A stretch of DNA of 15,713 nt, taken from CAZVON01 sp964628435. GTDB taxonomy: Bacteria > Patescibacteriota > Microgenomatia > Levybacterales > UBA12049. The notes beneath the pieces were generated by a model. It did no database searches and was not told where the DNA came from. It saw only the letters and a program-made list of their open reading frames with translations. Of the stretch, positions 1 through 7,153 are shown piece by piece; the stretch's first letter is position 1; the number at the start of each line of letters is the position of its first letter. The position numbers were made by a program, and so were the translations under genes. The stretch is taken from NCBI GenBank assembly GCA_964628435.1, contig CAZVON010000027.1, positions 1 through 15,713 on the forward strand, in the 5' to 3' direction.

Positions 1-13
1 TATACGTGAAATC

Positions 14-42
14 TTGATTTTTACCAAAGAGTGGAGTATAAG
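14..42 (+). promoter_or_regulatory. Promoter of the 51-620 gene
   Basis: TTGATT at 14-19, a 17-base spacer and TATAAG at 37-42. Only 8 bases separate the -10 from the ATG at 51, so a start site about 7 bases after the -10 gives a leader of about 2 bases. Confidence 0.55.
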
Positions 43-50
43 AAAAAAGT

Positions 51-620
51 ATGTCAAATAGAAACGAGGCATTTAGATTTGGATCGGTCGCTATACGTCG
101 CGGGGAAAACTTCTCTGGACGCTTGAATACCGTCTTAAGAAACAATTGGAAGGTAACCAAAATAACTACCCAGGGTGGAGAATCCGTTAATTTAAATACA
201 ACGGGACTCCTGAAAATCGCACGCGCCATGAAAACAGATTTGGAGGACGAAGGATTTAATACGATGGCAAACCAACTTTTTCCCGGCATTCCATCCAACC
301 CTCCCCGAGAAGACTCTCCTACTTTGCCAAAAAATCCAAAACCAGCTGTCCAACCGCCCAGCAGGGAACTCACTCTGCCGACTAACCCTACTGTCCTAGA
401 ACGATATCAAGAGCATCTGATACACAGAGCAGTACAATTACGTTCCCTCCTAAAAAAATTTGGAGAACAAGAAATTGCACCTACAAAAGATGGCGTACCT
501 ATTCCATTAGATAAACTGCGAGATATGGCTCTTACTGCTTTCCAAGATATGCAAGCTGCAGGGTTAAAAAAAGAAGCAAAAACGATCTTTGAGGCAAAAC
601 CTGCACCTGACTCACAATAA
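51..620 (+). CDS. Hypothetical two-domain protein
   Basis: I do not recognise this 189-residue protein. It has no signal peptide or membrane segment and looks cytoplasmic. A basic N-terminal half (about 1-78) is joined by a proline-rich linker (about 79-113) to a helical C-terminal half (about 114-183). The ends of both halves share a loose pattern, L..(I/M)A....xD(L/M)...G(F/L)...A..(L/I)F, at about 53-77 and 154-178, which suggests a duplicated helical hairpin. The ATG at 51 is supported by the promoter directly upstream. The 3' end overlaps the convergent exonuclease gene by 9 bases. Coding status is well supported; function is unknown. Confidence 0.75.
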   Translation: MSNRNEAFRFGSVAIRRGENFSGRLNTVLRNNWKVTKITTQGGESVNLNTTGLLKIARAMKTDLEDEGFNTMANQLFPGIPSNPPREDSPTLPKNPKPAVQPPSRELTLPTNPTVLERYQEHLIHRAVQLRSLLKKFGEQEIAPTKDGVPIPLDKLRDMALTAFQDMQAAGLKKEAKTIFEAKPAPDSQ

Positions 621-1628
621 TCCCATCTGCCCGCTTTTATCTGTTTTTTCCTCCTCTGTCTCCTTTGTCTTGTTTGTCACTGTTTTTTCCTCCTTCCCAT
701 CCGTAGCTTGAGCGTAGGATGGCTGTATTCGCTTTACCAAACTTGTAAACCCCAACTCCTCAAAAGACTTTTTAAGGCTATCCATTTGTTCATCTGTACA
801 AGCACATACTTTTATATCAAGAGTTACCGGTGCATCAGTTACAATGGTTGCGAGTTTTTTTGCCATCGCTGCTTGTTCTGCATCCGTTGCCAATTTGACC
901 CCAATTTTCTCTGGAAGTTGGTTTATTTGTTCATAAAGATTCTCAAACGAACCATAGGTTTTTAGAAGTTCGCTGGCTGTTTTAGGTCCGATGCCAGACA
1001 CGCCTGGATAGTTATCCGAGGCATCACCTACCAATGCTTTATAATCAATAATTTGATCTGGTCGTATGCCATATTTTTCTTCGACTTTGCGCGAATCAAA
1101 TAACACCATGTTGGTTATTCCAGTTACAGGCATAGCAACCTTTACATGGGAATTCACAAGCTGTAGCATATCTCGATCCCCACTCACAATGATAATTTTG
1201 ATATTCTTCTCTTCTGAACTTTGAATTTTGCCTGCTTCGCCGCGAGGCGAGAACTTTGAATTTTGAACTAATTGGAACGCAAGCGTTCCAATTAAGTCGT
1301 CCGCTTCGTATCCATCGATTTCAAATATTGGAATCTGCGCTTTTTCCAGTAACTCGTGGATTGTTTGAATCTGGGGGATTAAGTCATCAGACATTTTTGG
1401 TCTATGCGCCTGATACCCAACATATAATTCCTGTCGAAACGTAGGCTTTGGCCGATCAAAACAGACAGCTAGATACATTGGCTTAAATTCTTGCAGAATT
1501 TTTAAAAGCATGGAGAAAAATCCATAGACCGCGTTTACCATCTGTCCATGTTTGCTGGTAAGCGGCGGCAATGCGTGAAAGGCTCGATGCATTATTGCAT
1601 TGCCATCAATAAGAATAACTGTTTGCAT
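612..1628 (-). CDS. Stand-alone PolA-type 5'-3' exonuclease (FEN family)
   Basis: A 338-residue flap/5' nuclease equal to the N-terminal domain of DNA polymerase I, expected to remove RNA primers and 5' flaps in replication and repair. Metal-binding motifs appear in order: LIDGNAIMHRAFH near the N-terminus, FDRPKPTFR, EADDLIGTLA, VSGDRDMLQLV and GDASDNYPGVSGIGPKTA, the last being the helix-hairpin-helix region. No polymerase domain follows; the protein ends in a charged Lys/Glu/Thr tail. Two stretches look inserted: about 18 extra residues between EADDLIGTLA and VSGDRD (containing SPRGEAG) and PSYAQATDG in the tail. Both are encoded by short repeats (see repeat entries). Whether a separate PolA polymerase exists elsewhere cannot be seen here. 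Confidence 0.93.
   Translation of the reverse strand: MQTVILIDGNAIMHRAFHALPPLTSKHGQMVNAVYGFFSMLLKILQEFKPMYLAVCFDRPKPTFRQELYVGYQAHRPKMSDDLIPQIQTIHELLEKAQIPIFEIDGYEADDLIGTLAFQLVQNSKFSPRGEAGKIQSSEEKNIKIIIVSGDRDMLQLVNSHVKVAMPVTGITNMVLFDSRKVEEKYGIRPDQIIDYKALVGDASDNYPGVSGIGPKTASELLKTYGSFENLYEQINQLPEKIGVKLATDAEQAAMAKKLATIVTDAPVTLDIKVCACTDEQMDSLKKSFEELGFTSLVKRIQPSYAQATDGKEEKTVTNKTKETEEEKTDKSGQMGLL
697..722. repeat. Imperfect inverted repeat in the exonuclease tail
   Basis: CCATCC (697-702) and GGATGG (717-722) enclose a 14-base loop. In the gene it encodes part of PSYAQATDG, which has no counterpart in the conserved FEN core. It resembles an inserted repeat read through in frame. Confidence 0.5.
1216..1265. 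repeat. Direct repeat-hairpin-direct repeat inside the exonuclease gene
   Basis: The 15-mer GAACTTTGAATTTTG occurs perfectly at 1216-1230 and 1251-1265, flanking a 20-base GC-rich core that can pair TCGCC with GGCGA. The period is 35, not a multiple of 3, so the two copies are read in different frames (as QNSKF and KIQSS). This block accounts for the extra residues in the loop of the nuclease domain. Confidence 0.8.
1269..1294. repeat. Perfect 12-bp inverted repeat
   Basis: Arms 1269-1280 (TAATTGGAACGC) and 1283-1294 are perfect reverse complements with a 2-base spacer. It lies against the direct-repeat element and encodes LIGTLAFQL, which includes the conserved metal-site motif. Confidence 0.8.
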
Positions 1629-1637
1629 GCAATATGT

Positions 1638-1646
1638 ATTATAGCA
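1638..1646 (-). promoter_or_regulatory. Extended -10 promoter of the exonuclease gene
   Basis: Minus strand reads TGCTATAAT, a perfect extended -10, with no good -35. Nine bases separate it from the ATG at 1628, predicting a leader of about 3 bases. Confidence 0.65.
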
Positions 1647-1670
1647 TCAAAACGCACTAAAGAAGGTTTT

Positions 1671-2657
1671 TTAGAATGATTGAATATATTGATCTGCTGG
1701 AGATTTTTTCTCCATTTTGTCCAGTTGTTCCATTCTCTCTTCTGATTTCTCTTGGGTTTTTTCAAGGAGCGTATTCAGAACTCCAGAAGAAAATAGATTT
1801 ACCATTGCAATAAGAACAATAACTCCGATTATCCATCCAAGACCTGCAATAATTCCCATCCAAAGGAGTTTTGATTGTTTGTCTTTTGGAGTAGCAGCAC
1901 GTGAGTGTGCATACAACATGTATATATACGCTGCTGCAAACCAGGAAAGAAGCGTATTAAAAACAAATGAACCCAAAAAAAGAAGCGAACCTGTTGTGGG
2001 TTCGATCCGCAAAATGAGGTTTGGAATAAATACCACTATTAATATATATACTCCCCATAAGGCGAGAATGCGAATAAGAATCTCGCCAAAATGATTAGTA
2101 ATAATAGCTGCGCTACGCCGAAGCGCAGTAATTCCCCGCTGGTTTTCAAATATTAGTTCGTATGAACCAAACAAGAAAAAGAACGTAAATAAAAGTGCTG
2201 GCAGAATAAACACAAAAAAACCACCAAAAACAAATAAAGAAACAAATAGGTTAATAACAAACAGTGGCAACACAAACCCAAAGCTTCTTTTAAAAAGGAC
2301 GCCAAAGTCTATATGTTGTTTATACTCTCCAATAACAATAATCATTGCAATCTGCATCATGTACCCTAAAAGCATCATTGCTACAATAAGTACAACCAAA
2401 CCAACAATAAAAATCACCGGGTTAAATTGCGAAAACGCTTGTAGGATTGCATTAGGATTGGAAGACAAATTGGACATGTTACTCACCAAGCTGCCAAAAC
2501 CTGCTGCAAGAACCACCCCGACTGCGGCAATAGCAATAAGAATAAACCCAGCATACATAATAACGCTTAGGATAAGCAGATTGAGGATGCTTTTGGTGAA
2601 TGCTTCCCAGGAATCTGAAAAAAGTTTTTTTATTGGCGGCAAAGAAGAGACATCCAT
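1671..2657 (-). CDS. Polytopic membrane protein (GPDPase_memb/DUF975-like)
   Basis: A 328-residue integral membrane protein with about six or seven hydrophobic segments (near 25-55, 78-108, 130-170, 190-212, 225-250 and 262-290). A stretch near 150-190 (LPALLFTFFFLFGSYELIF, then Arg-Gly and ALRRS) resembles the membrane domain shared by glycerophosphodiester phosphodiesterase anchor regions, YciC and DUF975 proteins: a broken helix followed by a small charged loop and Ala-Leu-Arg-Arg-Ser. Reaction and substrate are unknown. The C-terminus is a charged cytoplasmic-looking helix rich in Glu, Lys and Met. It has its own promoter just before the ATG. The family call is by pattern only. Confidence 0.8.
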   Translation of the reverse strand: MDVSSLPPIKKLFSDSWEAFTKSILNLLILSVIMYAGFILIAIAAVGVVLAAGFGSLVSNMSNLSSNPNAILQAFSQFNPVIFIVGLVVLIVAMMLLGYMMQIAMIIVIGEYKQHIDFGVLFKRSFGFVLPLFVINLFVSLFVFGGFFVFILPALLFTFFFLFGSYELIFENQRGITALRRSAAIITNHFGEILIRILALWGVYILIVVFIPNLILRIEPTTGSLLFLGSFVFNTLLSWFAAAYIYMLYAHSRAATPKDKQSKLLWMGIIAGLGWIIGVIVLIAMVNLFSSGVLNTLLEKTQEKSEERMEQLDKMEKKSPADQYIQSF

Positions 2658-2663
2658 ACGTTA

Positions 2664-2693
2664 ATAATCTCGTAGTTCCTGTACCCATGTCAA
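2664..2693 (-). promoter_or_regulatory. Promoter of the membrane protein gene
   Basis: Consensus -35 TTGACA (2688-2693), an 18-base spacer and -10 GATTAT (2664-2669). The ATG at 2657 starts 6 bases after the -10, so the mRNA would begin at the A of ATG. Confidence 0.65.
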
Positions 2694-2705
2694 GACGCAA
2701 AAAAT

Positions 2706-4501
2706 TTAAGAGGATATCTTAACCGGTACAACAGCGGGTTTTGGTCCAAGTAGCTTTACGAAGTCTTCTGATTCAATAGTTTCTTTTTTCAGTAGCTCTT
2801 GAGCAATAAGATCAAGCTTTTCTTTGAGTGTATTTAAAATTTTTACCGCGTTTTCGTAACATGTGTCGGTGATTTTTCTCACTTGCTTATCAATTTGTCC
2901 TGCCATTTCAGGAGAAACTGATGTCTGTTCGTAAAAAGCATGCTTTTCTCCATCAAGATTCACTGGTCCTAAATCACTCATACCTAGTTCTGCAACCATT
3001 GCTCTTGCAACTTTCGTTGCTTTTGCGATATCGTCCGACGCGCCACTGCTCATTTCTTTAAAGACTACCTGTTCTGCTGCTCTTCCTCCAAGCATTACGG
3101 TTATTTGCTCAAGTAAATGAGTTTTTGTTTCGTGAACCCGTTCAACTGGCTCCATCATCGTATGACCTAAAGAGAGTCCTCGACTAATAATAGAAATTCT
3201 GTGGACTGGATCCATATGAGGCATATGCCACGACACTAACGCATGACCTGCTTCATGATATGCTGTCATTTTTCGGTCTTCGTCTGATTGGAGTTTGCGT
3301 TTCTCAGGACCAAGTTTTACTTTTGTTGCCGCTTCTTCCAAATCCTTCATGTCAATCGCCTTTTTATTCAAGCGTGCCGCTAAAATAGCTGCTTCATTGA
3401 GCATGTTCTCTAAATCCGCGCCAGAAAACCCAACCGTTCGTTTTGCCGCCTTATCCCAATCTACATTCTCGGCAAATGGTTTTCCTTTTGAATGAATCTT
3501 AAGAATTGATTTTCTGCCTTCAATATCGGGTAAATCAAGGACTACTCGTCGATCAAAACGACCGGGTCGTACCAGTGCTGGATCCAATACATCTGGCCGA
3601 TTGGTAGCAGCAATCACTACCAATTGCTCTGTCGGAGAAAATCCATCCATTTCAACCAATATTTGGTTAAGCGTTTGTTCTCGTTCATCATGGCCACCCA
3701 TCAGTCCCACACCACGCTGCCTTCCAATGGCGTCAATTTCATCGATAAAAATTATTGCTGGTTGTGCTTTTTTTGCTGTATTAAAAAGGTCTCGCACACG
3801 CGAGGCCCCAACCCCCACCAACATTCCCATAAATTCAGATCCCGCCAGTGAGAAAAAGGGCACGGTTTCTTCTCCTGCGGTGGCTCGTTCCANNNNNNNN
3901 NNGCTTTATATTTTCCAGGGTTTTTTAGAATATCGACAATTTCGGTAAGCTCCTGTTTTGCCTCGTCAACTCCTGCCACATCGGCAAAGGTAGTTTTAGG
4001 TAAGTCCTTACTAAATACGCGCGCTTTTGATTGCCCAAAGGAAAAAATGCTCTCCTGTGCTCCTCTGGCCTGCCTGAATAAGAAGTAAAAAAATGCAATC
4101 ATTAAAGCAATAGGCAAAATCGCAGAAACTACATTCAGCCAATTATTTAAGCTGGTTTCATCTTTTACCACTACTTTTGTTTTTTTAAGCGAAACTCCCG
4201 CGTCTTTAAATAATTGGTACGTATTGGCTCCTGGTTCTTTAAACGCCTGAACTGTTCCATTTTTTTCTACCGCGATAAGCTTATTATCAACAACAGTAAT
4301 TTCTTTTACCTGTTCTTTTTTAACATCTTCAATAAGCTGAGACAATGGAATCGTTTTCCGTTCCTCCAACGGATAATTTAATCCCATGAAAAGAAACGAA
4401 GCAAACAGAATCAAAAATCCATACAAAAAAAAGTTTTTCCAGGAAAAGTTAACTTTAAATTTAACAATTTTGCGTTTGTGGTTTTTACTATTCGCAGCCA
4501 T
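2706..4501 (-). CDS. ftsH: ATP-dependent zinc metalloprotease FtsH (split by an assembly gap)
   Basis: Membrane-anchored AAA+ protease that extracts and degrades membrane and regulatory proteins. From the ATG at 4501: a basic N-terminus, membrane segment at about 22-42, extracytoplasmic domain, second segment at about 118-142, then TFADVAGVDEAKQEL opening the AAA domain. Ten Ns (3893-3902) interrupt it. After the gap come FFSLAGSEFMGMLVGVGASR (pore loop; FMGM where FVEM is usual), Walker B IIFIDEIDAIG, the second region of homology AATNRPDVLDPALVRPGRFD, zinc site HEAGH and the downstream acidic ligand in GASDDI. The missing piece should hold the Walker A loop, about 20 residues. The two parts are in different frames only because the gap length is arbitrary. 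Restored length would be about 615 residues, normal for FtsH. It lies directly downstream of the SPFH gene but has its own promoter. Confidence 0.95.
3893..3902. other. Assembly gap (10 N) inside ftsH
   Basis: Flanking codons are KYK plus GCN on one side and NTG followed by ERATAGEE on the other. Comparison with FtsH sequences predicts about 20-21 missing residues, or roughly 62-65 bases of the form 3k+2. The 10 Ns are therefore a placeholder and not the true length. Confidence 0.95.
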
Positions 4502-4512
4502 GATAGAGTGTT

Positions 4513-4540
4513 AGTATAGCATATTGAGGCTGTTTTGCAA
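4513..4540 (-). promoter_or_regulatory. Promoter of ftsH
   Basis: TTGCAA (4535-4540), 16 bases, then TATACT (4513-4518) preceded by TGC (extended -10). Eleven bases to the ATG at 4501, so a leader of about 5 bases. Confidence 0.6.
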
Positions 4541-4558
4541 CATGAGGGAAAAACACCA

Positions 4559-5455
4559 TTATTCTCCAAGAGACTGTTTCTGCGTTTTTTTAACTGGTAC
4601 TATTTTTTGACCTTCTCCTTCAAGGTTTAAAACATTTACTACCTCTCCTGAAGAAGGAATCACAAATTTCGTGTTTTTGGATAGTACTGATTCTGATACT
4701 TCGAGCCGTTTGAGAATTTGCGCTTTTTCATCAAAATAGGTATTTGCGGCTTGCGCGACTTTTTTGATTGCCTCAGCCTCCGCATCTGCTCTAAGAATTC
4801 GGGCTTTCGCATCTCCTTCAGCTCTTAAAATCTCGGCATTTTTGCGACCTTCTGCTTCTAAAATTTGGCTTTGTTTTACACCTTCTGATTCAAGAATTGC
4901 CGCGCGTTTTTCCCGCTCTGCTCTCATCTGAAGACCCATGGCCTCAGAAATTTCTTGTGGAGGATCGATTTTTTGTACTTCGACCCTGGTTACTTTAACA
5001 CCCCATCCGTGAGTCGCTTCGTCCAGCACATCGCGAAGACTGGTGTTAATCACATCGCGCGCGGTTAACGTTTCATCAAGCGTCTTATCCCCCACAACGT
5101 TGCGAAGGTTGGTCTGCGCAAGAGTGGTTGCAGCAGTATCAAAATCTTCAACTTCAAATTCAGCTCTTACTGGATCTACCACGCGATAATAAATAACCGC
5201 GTCAACCGTTACCGTAACATTGTCTTTGGTTATGACTTTTTGGGGTTCGACATTAATAACCCGTTCTCTAATGTCAACAATAATAAGCGATTCAATAAAA
5301 GGAATTATCAGATTCAGTCCCGGTTCCACAACCGATTTAAACTTTCCCAACCGAAGCACCACTCCTTTTTGAGACTGGTTAATAATTTTAACCGATGCCA
5401 AAAGAGTAACAATACCAAGAACTGCTAATGGAATAAGAAGATACAAAGAATTCAT
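4559..5455 (-). CDS. SPFH/Band 7 (stomatin-type) membrane protein
   Basis: A 298-residue slipin. An N-terminal membrane segment (about 4-23) is followed by the SPFH domain (about 25-185: QKGVVLRLGKFKSVVEPGLN, then VDIRERVINVEPQKVITKDN and YYRVVDP). A long coiled coil (about 170-240) carries repeated A-E-G-x-x-x-A-x-I-L units, followed by a short C-terminal region. Such proteins oligomerise into membrane scaffolds and, as HflK/HflC or QmcA, associate with FtsH. Its ATG overlaps the nfeD stop by 4 bases (ATGA), so the two are co-transcribed and probably translationally coupled; GGTGG lies a short distance upstream as a possible weak ribosome site. An nfeD-slipin pair is a classical bacterial operon. 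Which SPFH subclass this is cannot be settled by eye. Confidence 0.92.
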   Translation of the reverse strand: MNSLYLLIPLAVLGIVTLLASVKIINQSQKGVVLRLGKFKSVVEPGLNLIIPFIESLIIVDIRERVINVEPQKVITKDNVTVTVDAVIYYRVVDPVRAEFEVEDFDTAATTLAQTNLRNVVGDKTLDETLTARDVINTSLRDVLDEATHGWGVKVTRVEVQKIDPPQEISEAMGLQMRAEREKRAAILESEGVKQSQILEAEGRKNAEILRAEGDAKARILRADAEAEAIKKVAQAANTYFDEKAQILKRLEVSESVLSKNTKFVIPSSGEVVNVLNLEGEGQKIVPVKKTQKQSLGE

Positions 5456-5889
5456 ACGTTAGCCACCCTAAGCGTTACCCCGCTCACTGAGTGTACTATG
5501 ATCGATCCTCCCTCGTCAATAGCGCTATCCGACTCTGCCCGCCATATTTCTCCCTGCACTTTCACTTGTCCTTGCTTTTGAGGAGTTATTTTTTTAACAA
5601 CAATTCCTTTCTTACCAATCAATTCATTAGTACCGGTTGTTTGCGTGGAAACAGTAAGTTTTTGTTTTACCAATTGCCGTCCCGCCAAAACGTATAACAA
5701 AGATAACATTCCAATAGCGATAAATGAGTACTGAGATGATCCCGTGATAATGCCAATACCCCCAGACACAATACCTATCAAGCCTAAAACAAACAAATCA
5801 AATCCAGTCGCAACACCCAAAAGAAGCTCGAGCACGATCGCGGCAATACCCACGATAATAAAAATATGATTAATACTTATATCTTCCAT
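5452..5889 (-). CDS. NfeD-like membrane protein, short form
   Basis: A 145-residue short NfeD (NfeD1b type) lacking the ClpP-like protease domain of long NfeD. Hydrophobic segments occupy about residues 5-75, and a C-terminal OB-fold follows at about 90-145 (ELIGKKGIVVKKITPQKQGQ, VQGEIWRAES, GVTLRV). NfeD proteins are thought to partner slipins in membrane scaffold assembly, which fits the 4-base overlap with the downstream SPFH gene. An upstream in-frame TTG at 5925 is excluded because it lies in the -35 box; ATG at 5889 falls about one base after the predicted transcription start. First gene of the operon. Confidence 0.9.
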   Translation of the reverse strand: MEDISINHIFIIVGIAAIVLELLLGVATGFDLFVLGLIGIVSGGIGIITGSSQYSFIAIGMLSLLYVLAGRQLVKQKLTVSTQTTGTNELIGKKGIVVKKITPQKQGQVKVQGEIWRAESDSAIDEGGSIIVHSVSGVTLRVANV

Positions 5890-5896
5890 TGCACAC

Positions 5897-5925
5897 ATTA
5901 TAGAACCAAGACCCACAGAACGCAA
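5897..5925 (-). promoter_or_regulatory. Promoter of nfeD-slipin operon
   Basis: TTGCGT (5920-5925), a 17-base spacer and perfect TATAAT (5897-5902). The ATG at 5889 is 7 bases further on. Its -35 is only 7 bases from the -35 of the divergent regulator promoter. Confidence 0.7.
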
Positions 5926-5932
5926 GAAAACT

Positions 5933-5961
5933 TTGAAAAGATCCCGCTATTTTGATAAAAT
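5933..5961 (+). promoter_or_regulatory. Promoter of the winged-helix regulator
   Basis: TTGAAA (5933-5938), 17 bases, then TAAAAT (5956-5961) preceded by TGA (extended -10). The ATG at 5968 starts 6 bases later, so this is an exactly leaderless arrangement. Confidence 0.7.
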
Positions 5962-5967
5962 TCGCAG

Positions 5968-6852
5968 ATGACGCACGAACGATTTAATTGGTCTCACCGT
6001 ATTGAGGCTGCGGATTATCGTACTTCTACTCCACGTACACCATTAGAAATGGTACCTAATCAACCAAAACGGTATATTCATCAAACTCGCGCTGGTCTAC
6101 TTACCTATGATTCAGTTTCCCGTGAGGTCAACTCGCCTTTGAGAGATCCAGAGAATCCTTTCGAAAAGCTTACTCGAATAGAAGGTAAACTTCTTACAGC
6201 TATGATGGAAAATCCCAGGAAGATTTGGAGCCATAGAGAACTTTTTGAGTCTGTGTGGGGAGAACTACCCTATAAGAATATGTCTTCAAGTGATTATGCC
6301 AACTTACGAGTCCGTATATGTGGAGTACGCCGTAAGCTGGGTGAAAAGATACACAGTAACCACGTTATTCATACAGTAGCAGGAAAAGGATACACGCTTA
6401 CTCATCCTTTAGATATACCTGATGTGTCCATTGAATCCGATACTCAATCGTTGCATTTTCAGAAAACTCCCTATGGTGACATTACGTATAACTCAGGGAC
6501 GCGAGTTGCCACCTCTCCTTTTTTTGACGAAAAATCGCCTTCAGTTATTCTTACTTTAAGAGAGGGATCATTATTACAACTATTTCTTAAAAGCGAAGGA
6601 AGCGAACTCACAAAAGCTAGCATTGCCGCTATTATGCCACCTGCTTGTATAAGCGTATATATTCAGTATCTTCGAAGGAAACTTAATGACATACCTCACA
6701 AAAAAAGAGAGAAAAGAAAAAGATTTCGGTTAATCCAAACAGTCAGGCCAGGGGTATACCGATTATCTACCAAACTACCAGAAACTAAAATAGATAGACC
6801 TAATCCTATTGTGGTTTTTGAAGAAAAAGATATATTCCCTAAATCAAGTTAA
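5968..6852 (+). CDS. Tandem winged-helix (OmpR/PhoB-type) regulator without receiver domain
   Basis: A 294-residue protein with two Trans_reg_C-like winged helices. The first (about 55-145) shows the full pattern: LTRIEGKLLTAMMENPRKIW, SHRELFESVWG, recognition helix VRICGVRRKLGEKI, and wing HTVAGKGYTLTHP. The second (about 185-272) is more divergent: LTLREGSLLQLFLKSEG, ISVYIQYLRRKLND, and wing IQTVRPGVYRLS. No receiver domain, signal peptide or membrane segment is visible, so it is probably not a standard two-component regulator. Two DNA-binding units in one chain suggest binding to paired sites. It is divergent from nfeD with -35 boxes 7 bases apart, so regulation of that operon or of itself is a reasonable inference. 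The target is not shown. Confidence 0.82.
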   Translation: MTHERFNWSHRIEAADYRTSTPRTPLEMVPNQPKRYIHQTRAGLLTYDSVSREVNSPLRDPENPFEKLTRIEGKLLTAMMENPRKIWSHRELFESVWGELPYKNMSSSDYANLRVRICGVRRKLGEKIHSNHVIHTVAGKGYTLTHPLDIPDVSIESDTQSLHFQKTPYGDITYNSGTRVATSPFFDEKSPSVILTLREGSLLQLFLKSEGSELTKASIAAIMPPACISVYIQYLRRKLNDIPHKKREKRKRFRLIQTVRPGVYRLSTKLPETKIDRPNPIVVFEEKDIFPKSS

Positions 6853-6892
6853 CCTCATTTTCTTCTTGACTTCTACAGCATATCTTCTGCTC

Positions 6893-6921
6893 TTGACAAA
6901 TATCTTTGCTTGTAATACAAT
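6893..6921 (+). promoter_or_regulatory. Promoter of the RHH/PIN toxin-antitoxin operon
   Basis: TTGACA (6893-6898), 17 bases, then TACAAT (6916-6921), near consensus. An ATG at 6920 lies within the -10 and cannot be the start. The ATG at 6932 leaves a leader of about 4 bases. Confidence 0.75.
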
Positions 6922-6931
6922 GTGTTACAGT

Positions 6932-7153
6932 ATGCAAAGAAAAATTATTAATATTTCGGTTCCTCAAGCCATAGAGCGACAGATTGAACAAATGGCAAAG
7001 GAAGAGAACAAAACCAAAAGCGAGTTACTTCGCGATGCATTTCGTGTGTATAAATTTCAAAAAGATTGGGCTCGAATACGAATATGGGGCGATAGAATTG
7101 CCCGTAAAATGGGCATTGAAACAGTGGATGATGTTGAAAGAATAGCTGGATGA
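6932..7153 (+). CDS. Ribbon-helix-helix antitoxin (CopG-like)
   Basis: A 73-residue protein opening with the RHH signature: a beta strand KIINISVP, then helix AIERQIEQMAKEENKTKSEL continuing into the second helix. This is a DNA-binding dimer fold used by antitoxins. The C-terminal tail (about 45-73) is Arg-rich and then acidic, and is expected to bind and block the PIN toxin. An in-frame extension upstream to 6809 exists but would overlap the regulator gene and read through the promoter, so it is rejected. Its TGA stop overlaps the ATG of the PIN gene (ATGA), typical of a coupled antitoxin-toxin operon. Autoregulation is inferred from the family. Confidence 0.85.
   Translation: MQRKIINISVPQAIERQIEQMAKEENKTKSELLRDAFRVYKFQKDWARIRIWGDRIARKMGIETVDDVERIAG

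Noticed and set aside
708..965. Plus-strand reading frame opposite the exonuclease gene
   Set aside because: Cys- and Tyr-rich sequence without family features; a shadow of a well-supported gene.
3752..3863. Two overlapping truncated FtsH genes
   Set aside because: The overlap is an artefact of the 10-N gap changing the frame. The protein sequence is that of one FtsH.
5890..5925. NfeD start at TTG 5925
   Set aside because: That TTG is the first half of the -35 box, and a perfect TATAAT lies between it and ATG 5889, so it would not be transcribed.
6809..6931. N-terminal extension of the RHH antitoxin to 6809
   Set aside because: It would overlap the regulator gene and run through the TTGACA/TACAAT promoter. 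The RHH fold begins right at ATG 6932.
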